Positions 46,401 through 57,689 of a DNA stretch of 64,000 bases are shown one piece after another. The notes beneath the pieces were generated by a model that saw only the letters and a list, made by a program, of their open reading frames with translations, made no database searches and had not been told where the DNA came from. Every line of letters starts with the position of its first letter. The first letter of the stretch is position 1. The stretch spans positions 1 to 64,000 of the forward strand of contig JASANC010003254.1 of NCBI GenBank assembly GCA_030248135.1. Direction: 5' to 3'. This DNA is from Theristus sp. LFF4_11. Its lineage: Eukaryota > Nematoda > Chromadorea > Monhysterida > Xyalidae. Position numbers and translations under genes: made by a program.

Positions 46401-49400
46401 GATACAAGTACATAAGAGCCATATTTTTGCGCCGTTTATTTATTATTTCGGTTGCACATGGTAGCCCTCTTATTTTTTGACAAACGAAACTATTACATTC
46501 GATGAATTTCGAGCAAATAGTAACATAAAACTACCAAATTAAAGATTACATCTTCGATCACTGACACTGCTTTGCCATGGACAAAGCGTTGCGCAGATGC
46601 ATGCATTGGCGAAGGCAATGTTCTCTTCTTGTGGCGAAGGCAATGTCCCCTTTTCGTGGCGAACGCAATGGCTCACGGAACGGACGGTTCAGCCAATATC
46701 CACACTCCTCCTACAACAATCTACAGGACTTTGGTACCTTCGGGTTTTCTGGAACTGGGGGAGGAGGGTGAAAATCAACGGAAGACAATACCTTTTTGTC
46801 ACTGGTATGTACCTACATAGCTGTGCGTACGTCATCAACAATAAAGCTTATGTGCTTATCTGCAGCAACGCTTTGAAGTCTCTGAATTAGGTTGAATGAT
46901 TTGAAACGAATGATTGGTGATTTGTTTGGTTTGGCAATCTGGTTTGGTTTTGGTGTTCTTTTTCTGAATATTTGAAAAATTCTGCGGTAAAACGATGCAA
47001 TTGGCAATTGCAATTCTGCGCATCGTTGAGAAATGATGCTCAGAGCGAAAAAAATGGCATTAACCAAGCACAAAAACCATTTTTGTCGTGTTTTTGAAAT
47101 TTGCAGAAACCAAATTTCATTTGCAGAAATTTTTTACCAAATTTCTGCAAATTGCAGAACCGACTTTTTGAAAAAAACCTAGGTCTGTCCCGTGAGTCGT
47201 TGCCTTTGCCACAAAATGAGACCTTGCGTTCCCTAATGCCTCTGCGATACACTTTGTCCTGGGCAAACCAGTATCAGCGATCTGAAGTCTGATCGTTATT
47301 TTAGTGGTTTTAGTGGTCGCTAAATGCCTGAAATACCGCAAATGTTGAAGTTTTAATTGTCTACAAAGTACATGTGCAACCGAAATAGTGAATAAACGGC
47401 GCAAAAATATGGCTCTTATGTACTTGTATCCGTGTGTACCACATCAGAAACTTAAAAATAGTTGTGAAGCAAAAAAGTTTTTCACTGCTTACACAAAGCC
47501 ATATTCCTCCTTTTATATGCGTCCTCCGCATTTTTAGATAATATATACTATGTACTATGTATTATGTTTTATGTGCTTTTGTACAATGTACATGTACAAT
47601 GTACTATGTGCCATGTACCATGTACTATGCACCATGTACTACGTACTATGTACCATAGTACCACGTACTGTGTACCATGTACTATGTACCATGTACTAAG
47701 TACCATGTTCTATGTACCATGTACTATATACTATGTACTATGTACTAGGTATTATCATGCGGATGCGCGAGCTAGCGCCAGCGAGCGGACAGCGCATCAT
47801 GCATAATATGAGCCGTTATCCCCTCGCGCGCTTTTTTCAAATTTGCTCGCTGCGTCCAGCGAGCATAGTATAAGCCACAAACTTGGCACTGTGCACACGA
47901 AACGAACACCCAAAGTTGTGCTTGGAGCCGCGAAAAATTTTTTATCCGACTACTTTTCATACGCTGTAGACACGAAAAACCTACCGTATTACCTCTATTA
48001 AACCCCCCCCCAAAATTAAACCAGGGTAATCCGCGCCCGGATTTTGGAGTTTTTATGTGAGCAACAAATACGAATCTGACATTTCGGCCCACCCCTCGAC
48101 AAGTTTCCAAATACAAAACTCCCCCCCAAAAATAATGCCCCGATCAGGGGGTTTGGATTAGAAACCTGTTTGAAACACATACCTAGCGAATTCAGTGGCT
48201 GAATGCAGTGACATTGGTGAAATTGTGCTATCCGGGGTTTAGAAAAGGGCCCCAAAGGGATGTGAGTTAGTCGAGGGTAATTATCATTACTAAAAAGGCT
48301 GTTACAAAAGGAGAATCTCTGTGAAAGCAGTAGAAGTTTCTGCGACAATTTCCTTGCTGGCCATGGAAAGTATTTTTGCCATTTTTCGCTCACCCAACTA
48401 AAAAAATGGTTTTCGATTTAGAAAACTAAAATAAACCAGATCCCCCCAACAAAGTGTATCGCAAATAGAACCTAGCAAAGCAACACCCCCCCCTTGAGTT
48501 TGGTAAAAAGGCTGAAATCAACGGAAGACAACACCTTTGTCACTGGTGCGGTGTGTACACAGCGATGCGTACGTAGCAACATAAACCCCCAAAAGGCCTG
48601 TTTTTCGGCACAGAATTTACAGATTGTTGATTTCGGCTGAAGAATACAAACCCCCATGGGGGTTTAAAAGGAAAAATAATCAAATTATAGCTTTTATGTA
48701 CTTGTATTCGTGTGTACCACATCAGAGACTTGAAAGAGTTGTCGAGCCAAGTCTCTCCTGCTTACCAATTCCTCCTTTTATATCTCCCGCATTTTTAGAT
48801 AATCACATGTTTCGCCTTTTTTTTGCCTGCGAATACGGTATTTGAAAACAGTCTTCTTTCCCTTTGTATTTTTTTTCAGCTATGTAATCAACATGTGTTC
48901 GCCCTTTAAATTTTTGCCTGCGACACTTTCACAGTCGAACAAAAATGTTCCCTGGGGTAATTCCATCCGGAGATTTTGAAAATCGGGTTAATTTTTTACC
49001 CAGACCCTGTTTTTGGGTAAAAAATTGGGCATTTTTAATTGTTTGGAGGGTTTTCACCTGGTTTTAAGTGTTCGCCCTTTCAATTTTTAGCTGGGACACT
49101 TTCACAGTTGAACAAAAATGTTTCCTAGGGTAATTTCATCCGTATTTTCTGAAAATTTAGTTTATTTTTTTGCCCGGGCACTTTTTTGAGTTAAAATTGT
49201 GCATTTTTGAAAGTTCGTAGCATTTTGACTGAGTATCAGTTTTCACTCTTACAAATTTTGTCTGAGCTACGAAAAATAATAGGAAAAAGGTCTAGTCCGT
49301 AGTAATTCAATGCGCTGATCACGGATTTTGGGTTAGTTTTCTTACGTAAGCAACTCTAGATGCTGAATCGTGACGATTTCCGGCGAATCGGCCGTGGAAA

Positions 49401-52400
49401 TCGGCGAAATCGGTCCAGAAATGAAAAACAAGAAAAGGGTGTTTTCCATGGTAATTCAATGCGCTGATCACGGATTTTGGATTAGTTTTCTTATGTGAGC
49501 AACTCTAGATACTGAATCGTGACGATTTCGGGCGAATCGGCCGTGGAAGTTGGCGAAATCGGTCCAGAAACGAAAAACAAGAAAAGGGTGTTTTCCAGGG
49601 TAATTCAATGCGCTGATCACAAATTTTGGGTTAGTTTTTTATGCAAGCAACTCTAGATGCTGAATCGTGACGATGTCGGGCGAATCGGCCGTGGAAATCG
49701 GCGAAATCGGTCCAGAAACGAAAAACAAGAAAAAAATGTTTTCCAGGGTAATTCATTGCGCTGATCACGGATATTGGGTTAGTTTTCTTACGTGAGCAAC
49801 TCTAGATGCTGAATCGTGACGATTTCGGGCGAATCGGCCGTGGAAATTGGCGAAATCGGTCCAGAAACGAAAAACAAGAAAAGGGTGTTTTCCATGGTAA
49901 TTCAATGCGCTGATTACGGATTTTGGATTAGTTTTCTTATGTGAGCAACTCTAGATACTGAATCGTGACGATTTCGGGCGAATCGGTCGTGGAAATTGGC
50001 GAAATCGGTCCAGAAATGAAAAAAAAGAAAACGGCGTTTTCCATGATAATTCAATGCACTGATCACGGATTTTGGGTTAGTTTTTTATGTGAGCAACTCT
50101 AGATACTGAATCGTGACCATTTCGGGCGAATCGGCCGTAGAAATTGGCGAAATCGGTCCAGAAACGAAAAATAAGAAAAAGGTGTTTTCCAGGGTAATTC
50201 AATGCGCTGATCACGGATTTTGTGTTAGTTTTTTCAAGTGAGCAAATCTAGTTACCGAATCGTGACGATTTCGGGCGAATCGGCCGTGGAATTTAGTGAA
50301 ACCGGTCCAGAAATGAAAAACAAGAAATCGGTGTTTTCCATGGTAATTCATTGCGCCGATCACGGCTTTTGGGTCAGTTTTCTTATGTGAGCAATTCTAG
50401 GTACTGAATCGTGACGATTTTGGGCGAATCGGCCGTAAAAATAGCATAGATGAAATTGGCCTAAAAACGAAAAATGAAAAACCTGAGTTGTCCGGGGTTT
50501 AGAAGAATGTGTGACCAACGTATTGTGATTTTGGTCCGACCTTTGGGGCTTATGTAAAAGTCAGAATATTATCTAAAAATGCGGGAGACGCATATAAAAG
50601 GAGGAATATGGCCTTGTGTAAGCAGTGAAAGACTTGGCTCGACAACGCTTTTCAAGTCTCTGATGTGGTACACACGGATACAAGTACATAAGAGTCATAT
50701 TTTTGCGCCGTTTATTTTTTATTTCGGTTGCAAGTGGCAACCCTCGTACATTGTAGACAAATGAAACTTTCCCATTTGCTTTTTTCTAGCATTTAGCGAC
50801 CTCTAAAACCACTAAAATAACGATCAGACTTTAGATCGCTGACACTGGTTTGCACAAAGTGTATCGCAGAGGCATTGGGAACGCAAGGTCTCCTTCTGTG
50901 GCAATGACTCACCGGTTTATCCTGTCACAAGAGTTTGGTAAAAAGGGTGAAAATCAACGGAAGACAACGCTTTTTGCACTGGTGCTGCTGTATGCACAGC
51001 GGTGCGTACGTCAGCAACAACGATAAAGCTACATGCAGCAATTATTTGCAATCTCTGATGTTTCTGTTTTTTGCACAGAATTTACAGTATAGCCGATTAA
51101 ACATGGCAGTTTTTTTCAGGGTGCAAGGAGCGCGCGAATTTTGAATGAAAGAAAAAGAAGTTCAGAAACCAAATTGTATGCCAAATTTGACGCGTTTTTT
51201 TTTAAACTAATGGATTATCCGTATTATTCTGTTCATTCTTTCTCCCTTGCACACATGATTGGAAATTGTGTTGGCATTTTTGAAAAAGACAACTCCTAGT
51301 CAGCGACGAATCCCGCCTTGATGGACTGCCTCATTTATTCGGCCATGCTGTACAGAATTTCGCACATGATGTGATTTTAGACTAAACTGAAGAGGACAAT
51401 TGAAAATATCTAGATAACTTCAAAGTTTTTACGCTTTTCAGCAAGCTTTTAAACAACAAACGCGGCGCAAAAATATGACTCTTATGTACTTGTATCCGTG
51501 TGTACCACATCAGAGACTTGAAAAGCGTTGTCGAGCCAAGTCTTTCACTGCTTACACAAGGCCATATTCCTCCTTTTATATGCGTCTCCCGCATTTTTAG
51601 ATAATGTACTTATGAACCATGTACTATGTACTATATACTATGTACTATGTTAGTATGTCTCGTTACGCTATGGTGTGTGTGTTGTTGTTGTTGCAGCCAT
51701 TGCTCAGGTGACCGCGCGTTTCCACTGCCGCTTCGACGGCTGCTGCGACGAGCACGAGTTCTGCTCGTTCTGGGGCAGCGTCGGCGAATGCTCGAACAAC
51801 GATCGATGGATGCTCGACAATTGTAGAATCTCATGCAACACGTGCACCACATCAGTGGCGTCGATCAGCAACCATGACACACGCGACTCGAATCACGCCG
51901 CTGCGATTACGCCGAGAGGTCGCTTGGCGTGTCTTCAAGTTTTCAAGTTTGAAAATACAATTTTTCGCAGACACTTATGCAATTTTGACAAAATATATTA
52001 CTGTTTACCACTTAACTCAAGATTACCCACCAAATTGGAATATATAGTGCCACTCAAGGCCACATCCTCCCTTTGTTTGGCACGCTACTATTGCCGATGT
52101 GTCGAGTTCTCCCCGTTTGGGATCAGTGTGAACACTTTTTGAGTGTGACGGTTTGCAAGGACATTTACAGTCCGTCTAGGTGATCTTAAACGAAAATGAA
52201 TTGATACGAGAAACCTGCGTTGATGATGGAATTGATACTGAGAGACAGGGTGTTTTGCGTTTGTGCGTTTTTGTGCATTTGATGTGTGATTAATCGTGAC
52301 CAACGACAGCATTATTGTCCATGTTTGGCTGACAGAATACAAATGCTAAAATGTATTAAACGGGAGCATCGTGTTCAAACACGTAACGGGAACGTCGTTG

Positions 52401-55400
52401 TTGAGGATATAACGGGAACGACACGTTTCCGAAGGATGATCACTCAGAGCACTGGTGCGAATCAATGATGTACGCTCGGACATTTTTCACTGATTTTCCG
52501 TCAATGAGAAAACACTTATTTGCAAACACTCCGTTCAGCAAGAATTTGTTTTGTTGCCTAAACTGTCCCCGTTTAATTTTGCCCCATTTCATATATTTCG
52601 TCATGCAGTTCCACTGCCGGCCACCGAGCCACCCGGTATTGCGCCGAATCACGTGACCCGCAGGCCTTCTCCGCCAACCGGCAACTTTGGCCTTTTCGCG
52701 AACAGCAGCGCCAGGGACTGTCGCGACTCGGATGCGTTGTGCAGCTTCTGGGCTCGTGTCGGCGAATGCCAACGGAACGCGCAGTGGATGCAGCCGCACT
52801 GTCCCATTTCATGCGACTCTTGCGGAGGTTCACTCAGGCCGATCTTAATAGTTTTAGTCAAAATACGTTTTTTCAGTACGACCTTGTGTGTACGGACAAA
52901 AGGCAGCACAAGCAGAGCGTTACCGTTACAGGCGATCCAAACGTGATCAAGGAAACATTGCTGCACGACATTATAAAACATTTTTTGAACCCGATTCGTT
53001 AGACGTCATTCAAAAGTTTCAAAATGTTTACTTAACTTTTTTCTCAATGTGTATGTCAAATGCTGGCTAAAAAGTACAACGGTGGCCAGAGCAAACAATA
53101 AGAACACATACATAAGTTACAATATGTACGTGTATCTGTTGCAGCTCTGCCTCCATTGGGCAATGAACTACAGCAAGTGGCACAACCAGCCGCTGAGGCG
53201 TCAGTGGTACCGGCCCCGCAACTCTCGACGGTGAACGCCCCGGAGGGGTGCCAGTTCGTTGTAACGCACGAAGGTACATGCAGTTTCTTGAAAAAAATGT
53301 CTTATAGTCCGAGTGAATGTTTCATCGTTTCTCTTTTCTGCCCTGCAGACACCCGTTCGCGTCGTGTCATCGGCCTCCAGGACATCCAGGACAGCAACAC
53401 CAATTTCGGCTGTGTGCCGACGTTGTCCGCCGCCGAGTGCAGCCAGAATCTGTGCTTCCATAAAAAGTATCGCTCGCTCGACGGCAACTGCAACAATCTA
53501 CAGCAGCCGCTGAAGGGCGCCGCTTACACGCCGTTCACGAGACTGCAGCTGCCGGTGTATGACGATGGCAGTCAGGCGCCGAAATGTTCGTGACATTTGA
53601 AAAAAATGAAAAAACAGCACGCCAGAAACCGTGCGAGATACATAGGCAGCAATAGTAGAAAACAGGATTCAAGCCAAAATAATGTGAACCGAAAGCACAG
53701 AAAGTGCTTGGTTTCTGATCTGCGTTCAGGCTTCGGTTTTCTGGTCGGTTTGTTTTCCGGATTGTTTTCCGGTTGCGCATTTATTTATTGTAGAATTTGG
53801 TGGTTTTCTGGTTTTATGTCTGACTTCAGCACATGAGTAGAGGACCAGAGACAGTGAGAAAACAGGCTGAGGGAAAATGACCCTCGATGGTCCAAGTCCA
53901 GTGGTCCTTGGCGCTGGTGCAGCGTGGGTTCGAATCCCACTCAAGGTGTCACCTTGTTCTCAATCAAAACACCGGTTCTCATCATCAATCAAACATCACA
54001 ACCGGTTTCCATCATGCACACCCCGCACTTTGCAGTACGCAACCTCCCGTCGGCGCGCGAACTCTCCCGCTTCCTAATCGCGTCGCAGCGCGTGCTCACG
54101 AACAACTTCAACACGCTACTGATGCAGTGGGGTCAATTCATCGCGCACGACATCACGAAAGCGACCCAGATGAACAACGGCGCCTGCGCCACGTGCGGCA
54201 CATCATCCGCAAACTGCGTGAACGTGCCGACGTTTCCGCAGGACTTTCGTTTCGGCTCGCAGGGCTGCCTGCCGATGGCGCGCTCGGCGCCGGTGTGCGG
54301 CAGCACGGAGCACGGCGCCACCCGGCAGCAGTACAACGAGAACACTGCGTTCGTCGACGCGAGCGTGATCTACGGCAGCTCCGTCAATGACCTGCCGAAG
54401 TTTCGCGACGGCGCCAGTGCGCTGCTGAAGACGCAGATTGTTAATGGCGCTATTTACCCGCCGATTGACGAGAACAACAATTTTATACTCGGCGATGACA
54501 GAGGCAACATCTTCCTCGGGCTCGTCTCGATGCATACGCTGTTCGTACGGGAGCATAACCGGTTGGTTTTGTCTGGGGGGTTGGTTTCCAGTCGTTTTGG
54601 ATCACGTAACTTGGTATCGTATTCGGTCTCTCGACATGGCGCTGCAGAGGTCCCTGATCGTCATGAAAGGCGATATGAAACGATTTTAACCCATTTTCTG
54701 ATCAAGCGTCCCAACGATCTGAAAGGTTGAAGCAAGATCGTGTCGAGGCCGAACGTGGTGAATGCCGTACCGCGCTGCGCTGTAGTTTTCTGGTATTTGA
54801 CTTTTTAATGGAATTTGTGTGCAAAAAAAACTGTGAGAAAAATCTGTGCGAAATCCTGGGTTTGGTACAGTAAGAGTTGCTGAAGTATTGCGTCTAATCA
54901 CAACCCTGTATAACACAATCACCAATACAGCCAGCAACTTCAGCAACAAAAATTTTCGGAGCGAAATTAAGAAAAAGCATTGCTTTGTCGCCGCAGGTTG
55001 GTGCACGAGCTGCAACGGATCAACCCGCAGTGGGACGCCGAGCGTCTGTTCCAGGAGGCGCGGAAAATCGTCGGCGCCGAACTGACCGTCATCACGTATC
55101 AGGAGTTTCTGCCGAAAGTGCTTGGGCCGGCCGATATGAGCAGTAGACTCGGCGAGTACCAGGGCTACGACGAGACGGTGAACCCGGCCATCAGCAATGT
55201 CTTCTCAGCGGCCGCGTTTCGCATGGGCCACGGGATGATACAGGTGCGCAGAGGGGATAGCGGTGTTTTGGGTTGTTTTTGTGCCAATCGAATTTTGGGA
55301 GATAAGAACAGCTCTCTGATATTCTCTTCAGTCGATGCTAAAACGCCAGCCAATACTGCAAATGTACCTGCTAAGTGTGACTCCCAGAGCGAATAGTATT

Positions 55401-57689
55401 GTCATGCACGAAGCAGGTCAGCTATAATATCCCCACTGTGTCCTGCACCGCAACTAAAACAGCACTGGCATCCTTATAGCTGCACTGCATATTAAAAAAA
55501 TACAGACAGTCAATTTCAGTCATTTCTAAGCATGCAGTTCAGACGGTTTTGCAGTGCATAATGAGCATGATTTTCTCTGCGTGTTGCTGATGAGTTTCAC
55601 AGAAACGGAATCTGCATTCTGCACCAATGCCAACGGCACTCTTGCAGGACTTCTACCAACGGCTCGGCCCGAACTACCAGCCGATCGCCCAGGGCGGCTA
55701 TCGTTTCGAGGACGGTATCTTTCAGCCGCACCGCGTCACCGAGACGGGCATCGATGCGGTCATTCGCGGGCTGATGGGCATGGCCGCGAAGATGCCACAG
55801 CGGCTCTCGCACGTCGTCACGGAGCGCATGTTTGGTAAAAAAACAACTAATATTTGTATTCAGGTCTTTTGAAATGCGGATCAGCCTGATTTTCAAGGTA
55901 GGATGTGTGCTTCTTCAAGAAAACCCGTTGACCCATCGCTTGATCCACTCCAAAAAAGAGATGAACGCATGTCCGAATATCTCCTCAGTCAACACAAGCT
56001 CTTGAAAACAGATATGACTGGGACGTCATATGACAAAAAAAACGCTTCGGGAAACGTTTCAATAATATACTCTTAAAGCTCGAAGCTCAAAGCAAGCTAA
56101 GATCGTACACAGCTGCACGACGGCGTGGTGTCCTGAGTGACTATGATTGTCATTCCACGTGTATGCAGTGAATAATTGCTGCAAATCTCACAAAAATTCG
56201 TGCACACCACATTGCGGCGGCAAAAGCACACCACGTTCCACCACATTGTCGCACGGCTACGGTCAAGATCAAAAGACCTTTTGAATACCGTTTTTCGTGA
56301 GAGCGCAATTTTCGAGTGTTTTCCCACGCAGGTACAACGGACCTCTGCTCGTTGAACATCCAACGTGGCCGAGACCACGGCATCGACGGGTACAACCAGT
56401 GGCGCGAGTTCTGCGGGCTGAAGCGAGCGCGCGACTTCGAGGATCTGGCGGCGCACATAGTGAACGCCGAAATGCGACAGGGCCTCGAACGGATGTACGG
56501 ACACCCGGGTAGGAAACAGAAAAACAAGAAACTGAACAAAAAACCTAAAAAGATCTGTTGATAGAGGTCGCATCTGCGTCCACTGGCCAACGGACATTGG
56601 AGTTCTGTTCAGGATCATTTTTATTGATTTGATGAGTGCAAGAATCTTGGCAACGCTATTCAAAAAGTATGTGTTTCACACCAACCCGTTATGAATTGCA
56701 AACGATTTTTATCCAATTCGATGACACTAACAAAAACAACTTCAGATAAAATTGATTTGTACGTTGGCGGAGTACTGGAGACGCCCGTAACGGGTGGCAT
56801 GATTGGGCCGACGTTTGCGTGCATCATTGCCGAGCAGTTCAGGAGACTCAGAAGTGGCGACAGGTACAGTCTGTTTAATCCAACGTGTCGCACGGAAATG
56901 ACGTCATACGTGCGCTAAAACCTCCCATTGTACAGGAGCCCAAAGGCGTTCAGTTTGGTTTGGCTGACCCTTTCACGTGAAAAATTAAACCAAGGCGTCA
57001 ATCAACTACGGTATGGCCGGTTAAACATGGCAGCTTTTTTCAGGGTGCAAGGAGCGCGCGAATTTTGAATGAAAGCAAAAAGACGTTCAGAAATTGAATT
57101 GTGTGCCAAATTTGACGCGTTTATTTAAACTAATGGATTATCCGCGCTATTCTGTTCATTCTTTATCCCTTGTACACATGATTGGGAATTACGTTGCCTT
57201 TTCTGAAAAAGACAACTCCTAGTCTGCGGCTGATCCCGCCTTGACGGACTGCCTCATTTATTGGGCCATACTGTAGGTAATAAAACGTTGAAACCATCTT
57301 TCCAAGGAAATGACGTCGTTTCAGTCCAACACGTTCCAACCTACGGCATAAAATTAAATTCAACAAAAGTTGTTTGAGAGGTACTTTTCATGTCACGACG
57401 AACTTCGCACATTTCACATTTGACAACGTTTCAATGAGGTATTATCTTTGAAAAAAACCAAAACAAAAATGTTTTGCGATTTTTTCACAGACTATTCTTC
57501 GAGAAACCGGACGTATTCACGACAGAGCAAGTGGCCGAGTTAAAGAAAGTGACGCTGAGTCGCGTGCTGTGCGACAGCGGCGAGCTGATGACGCAGGTGC
57601 CACGGGACGCGTTCTTCTTCACCACCCCGACCAGCCTTCACTCTTGCTCTTCGATACCAGCGATTGACCTGTCATTCTGGCGAGAGTGA
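34484..57689 (+). CDS. Secreted ShKT-domain haem peroxidase
   Basis: Thirteen exons: 34484-34780, 35156-36641, 37029-37187, 51697-51918, 52609-52827, 53145-53273, 53349-53585, 54036-54561, 54997-55243, 55648-55834, 56332-56508, 56746-56863, 57491-57689 (TGA). All twelve junctions keep phase, giving 1400 aa. Order: hydrophobic signal segment (~residues 36-55), Gln/Arg-rich coiled coil, 16 repeats of ~11 residues (~216-393), ShKT1 (~542-572), linker, ShKT2 (~664-698), ShKT3 (~759-793), then an animal haem peroxidase domain from ~860 to the end. The domain shows [19 protein letters not shown] (distal His ~954), [25 protein letters not shown] (proximal His) and [10 protein letters not shown]. Such enzymes oxidise tyrosines and halides outside the cell; nematode relatives (MLT-7, SKPO) act on the cuticle. 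The 14.5-kb intron 3 is the only weak link: exons 1-3 could be a separate gene, though phase 1 matches. Confidence 0.93.
35506..36036 (+). repeat. 33-bp coding minisatellite, 16 units
   Basis: It encodes [15 protein letters not shown] units 16 times in exon 2 of the peroxidase gene. One unit has an inserted Ile and one has lost a residue, always in whole codons, so the frame is kept. Confidence 0.9.
39712..39800. repeat. AAGT/GTACTTTAGTT microsatellite
   Basis: AAGTAAGTAAGT runs alternate with TTGTACTTTAGTTGTACT. Simple-sequence repeat in the peroxidase intron. Confidence 0.85.
40058..40288 (-). mobile_element. Mariner-like MITE (family E), reverse copy
   Basis: TACAGTATGGCCGAATAAAT at one end and AATCGGCCATTCTGTA at the other. 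Inside, GGAGTTGTCTTTTTCA and ACGTCTGAAC match the other copies in inverse order. It has terminal TA dinucleotides. Confidence 0.75.
43080..45850 (+). repeat. Higher-order minisatellite: 288-bp dimers of 144-bp monomers
   Basis: AATAGTTTCCTGGGGTAATT followed by TCATCCGTAG recurs at about 43586, 43874, 44161, 44449, 44737, 45026, 45312 and 45600, a spacing of 286-289 bp. Between these lies a second monomer type with TTTCAGCTGTAGATGTTG. Edge monomers are more diverged. It sits inside composite copy 2. Confidence 0.9.
46289..47542 (+). mobile_element. Block-D inverted-repeat element, copy 2
   Basis: Starts ATTATCTAAAAATGCGGAGG and ends CCTCCGCATTTTTAGATAAT. The arms share AAAAACTTTTTTGCTTCACA-type changes not present in the other copies, so the two arms have been homogenised together. 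Confidence 0.85.
47545..47750. repeat. GTACTATGTACCAT microsatellite
   Basis: Degenerate repeats of ATGTACTATGTACC between composite copies 2 and 3. A shorter tract of the same motif follows copy 3 at 51606-51655, so the tract seems linked to the element's 3' end. Confidence 0.9.
47982..48840. mobile_element. Nested element with TACCGTATT ends
   Basis: It starts TACCGTATTACCTCTATT and ends GCGAATACGGTA, inverse termini of about 9-10 bp. It interrupts block A-B of composite copy 3 at a point where copies 1 and 2 are continuous. Inside are C8 runs and a partial block-D end. Confidence 0.65.
49303..50490 (+). repeat. 149-bp tandem array, eight units
   Basis: Starts of AATTCAATGCGCTGATCACGG lie at about 49303, 49453, 49602, 49750, 49899, 50048, 50196 and 50344. 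Each unit also carries GAATCGTGACGATTTCGGGC and GGCGAAATCGGTCCAGAAA. Single units occur in composite copies 1 and 2. Confidence 0.9.
50568..51605 (+). mobile_element. Block-D inverted-repeat element, copy 3
   Basis: ATTATCTAAAAATGCGGGAG at the left and its inverse at 51605. It is interrupted by the mariner-like MITE at 51083-51352. Confidence 0.85.
51083..51352 (+). mobile_element. Mariner-like MITE (family E) nested in block D
   Basis: TACAGTATAGCCGATTAAAC to CATTTATTCGGCCATGCTGTA. The flanking GCACAGAATT and CAGAATTTCGCACATGATG join cleanly when it is removed, as seen in block D of copy 1. Confidence 0.8.
53881..53950 (+). mobile_element. tRNA-like SINE head or tRNA pseudogene
   Basis: GTGGGTTCGAATCCCAC forms a perfect T-arm with B box, followed by TCAAGGT. 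The upstream TGGTCCAAGTCCAGTGGTCC resembles a D-arm/A box. The acceptor stem pairs poorly and no anticodon arm is convincing. It lies in the peroxidase intron between exons 7 and 8. Confidence 0.45.
57007..57275 (+). mobile_element. Mariner-like MITE (family E)
   Basis: TACGGTATGGCCGGTTAAAC to TTGGGCCATACTGTA, with inverse termini, TA ends, 269 bp. It is in the last intron of the peroxidase gene. Confidence 0.8.

Larger units (their letters stand above)
42778..47542 (+). mobile_element. Composite repeat element, copy 2
   Basis: Block A starts ATTATCATGCGGATGCGCGA (42778). Block B is greatly expanded (43080-45850, see separate entry). About one block-C unit lies around 46055-46180. Block D (46289-47542) has its own terminal inverted repeats. 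It is immediately followed by a GTACTATGTACC microsatellite and then copy 3. It is non-coding; the many small open frames are shadows of the minisatellite. Confidence 0.75.
47751..51605 (+). mobile_element. Composite repeat element, copy 3
   Basis: Same A-B-C-D order: head at 47751, two block-B units (about 48890-49200), block C expanded to eight units (49303-50490), block D 50568-51605. It contains two nested insertions (47982-48840 and 51083-51352). Confidence 0.75.
37188..51696 (+). other. 14.5-kb intron 3 of the peroxidase gene
   Basis: The donor CAAG|GTATTT and acceptor TTGTTGCAG|CC are both phase 1. The intron holds a mariner-like MITE (40058-40288), two tandem copies of the composite element, microsatellites and other repeats. 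A possible extra exon near 37877-38008 and a degraded ShKT-like frame near 39427-39560 are not supported well enough to add to the gene. Confidence 0.65.

Noticed and set aside
53881..53950. Functional tRNA gene
   Set aside because: The T-arm is perfect, but acceptor stem and anticodon arm do not pair; treated as SINE-like.
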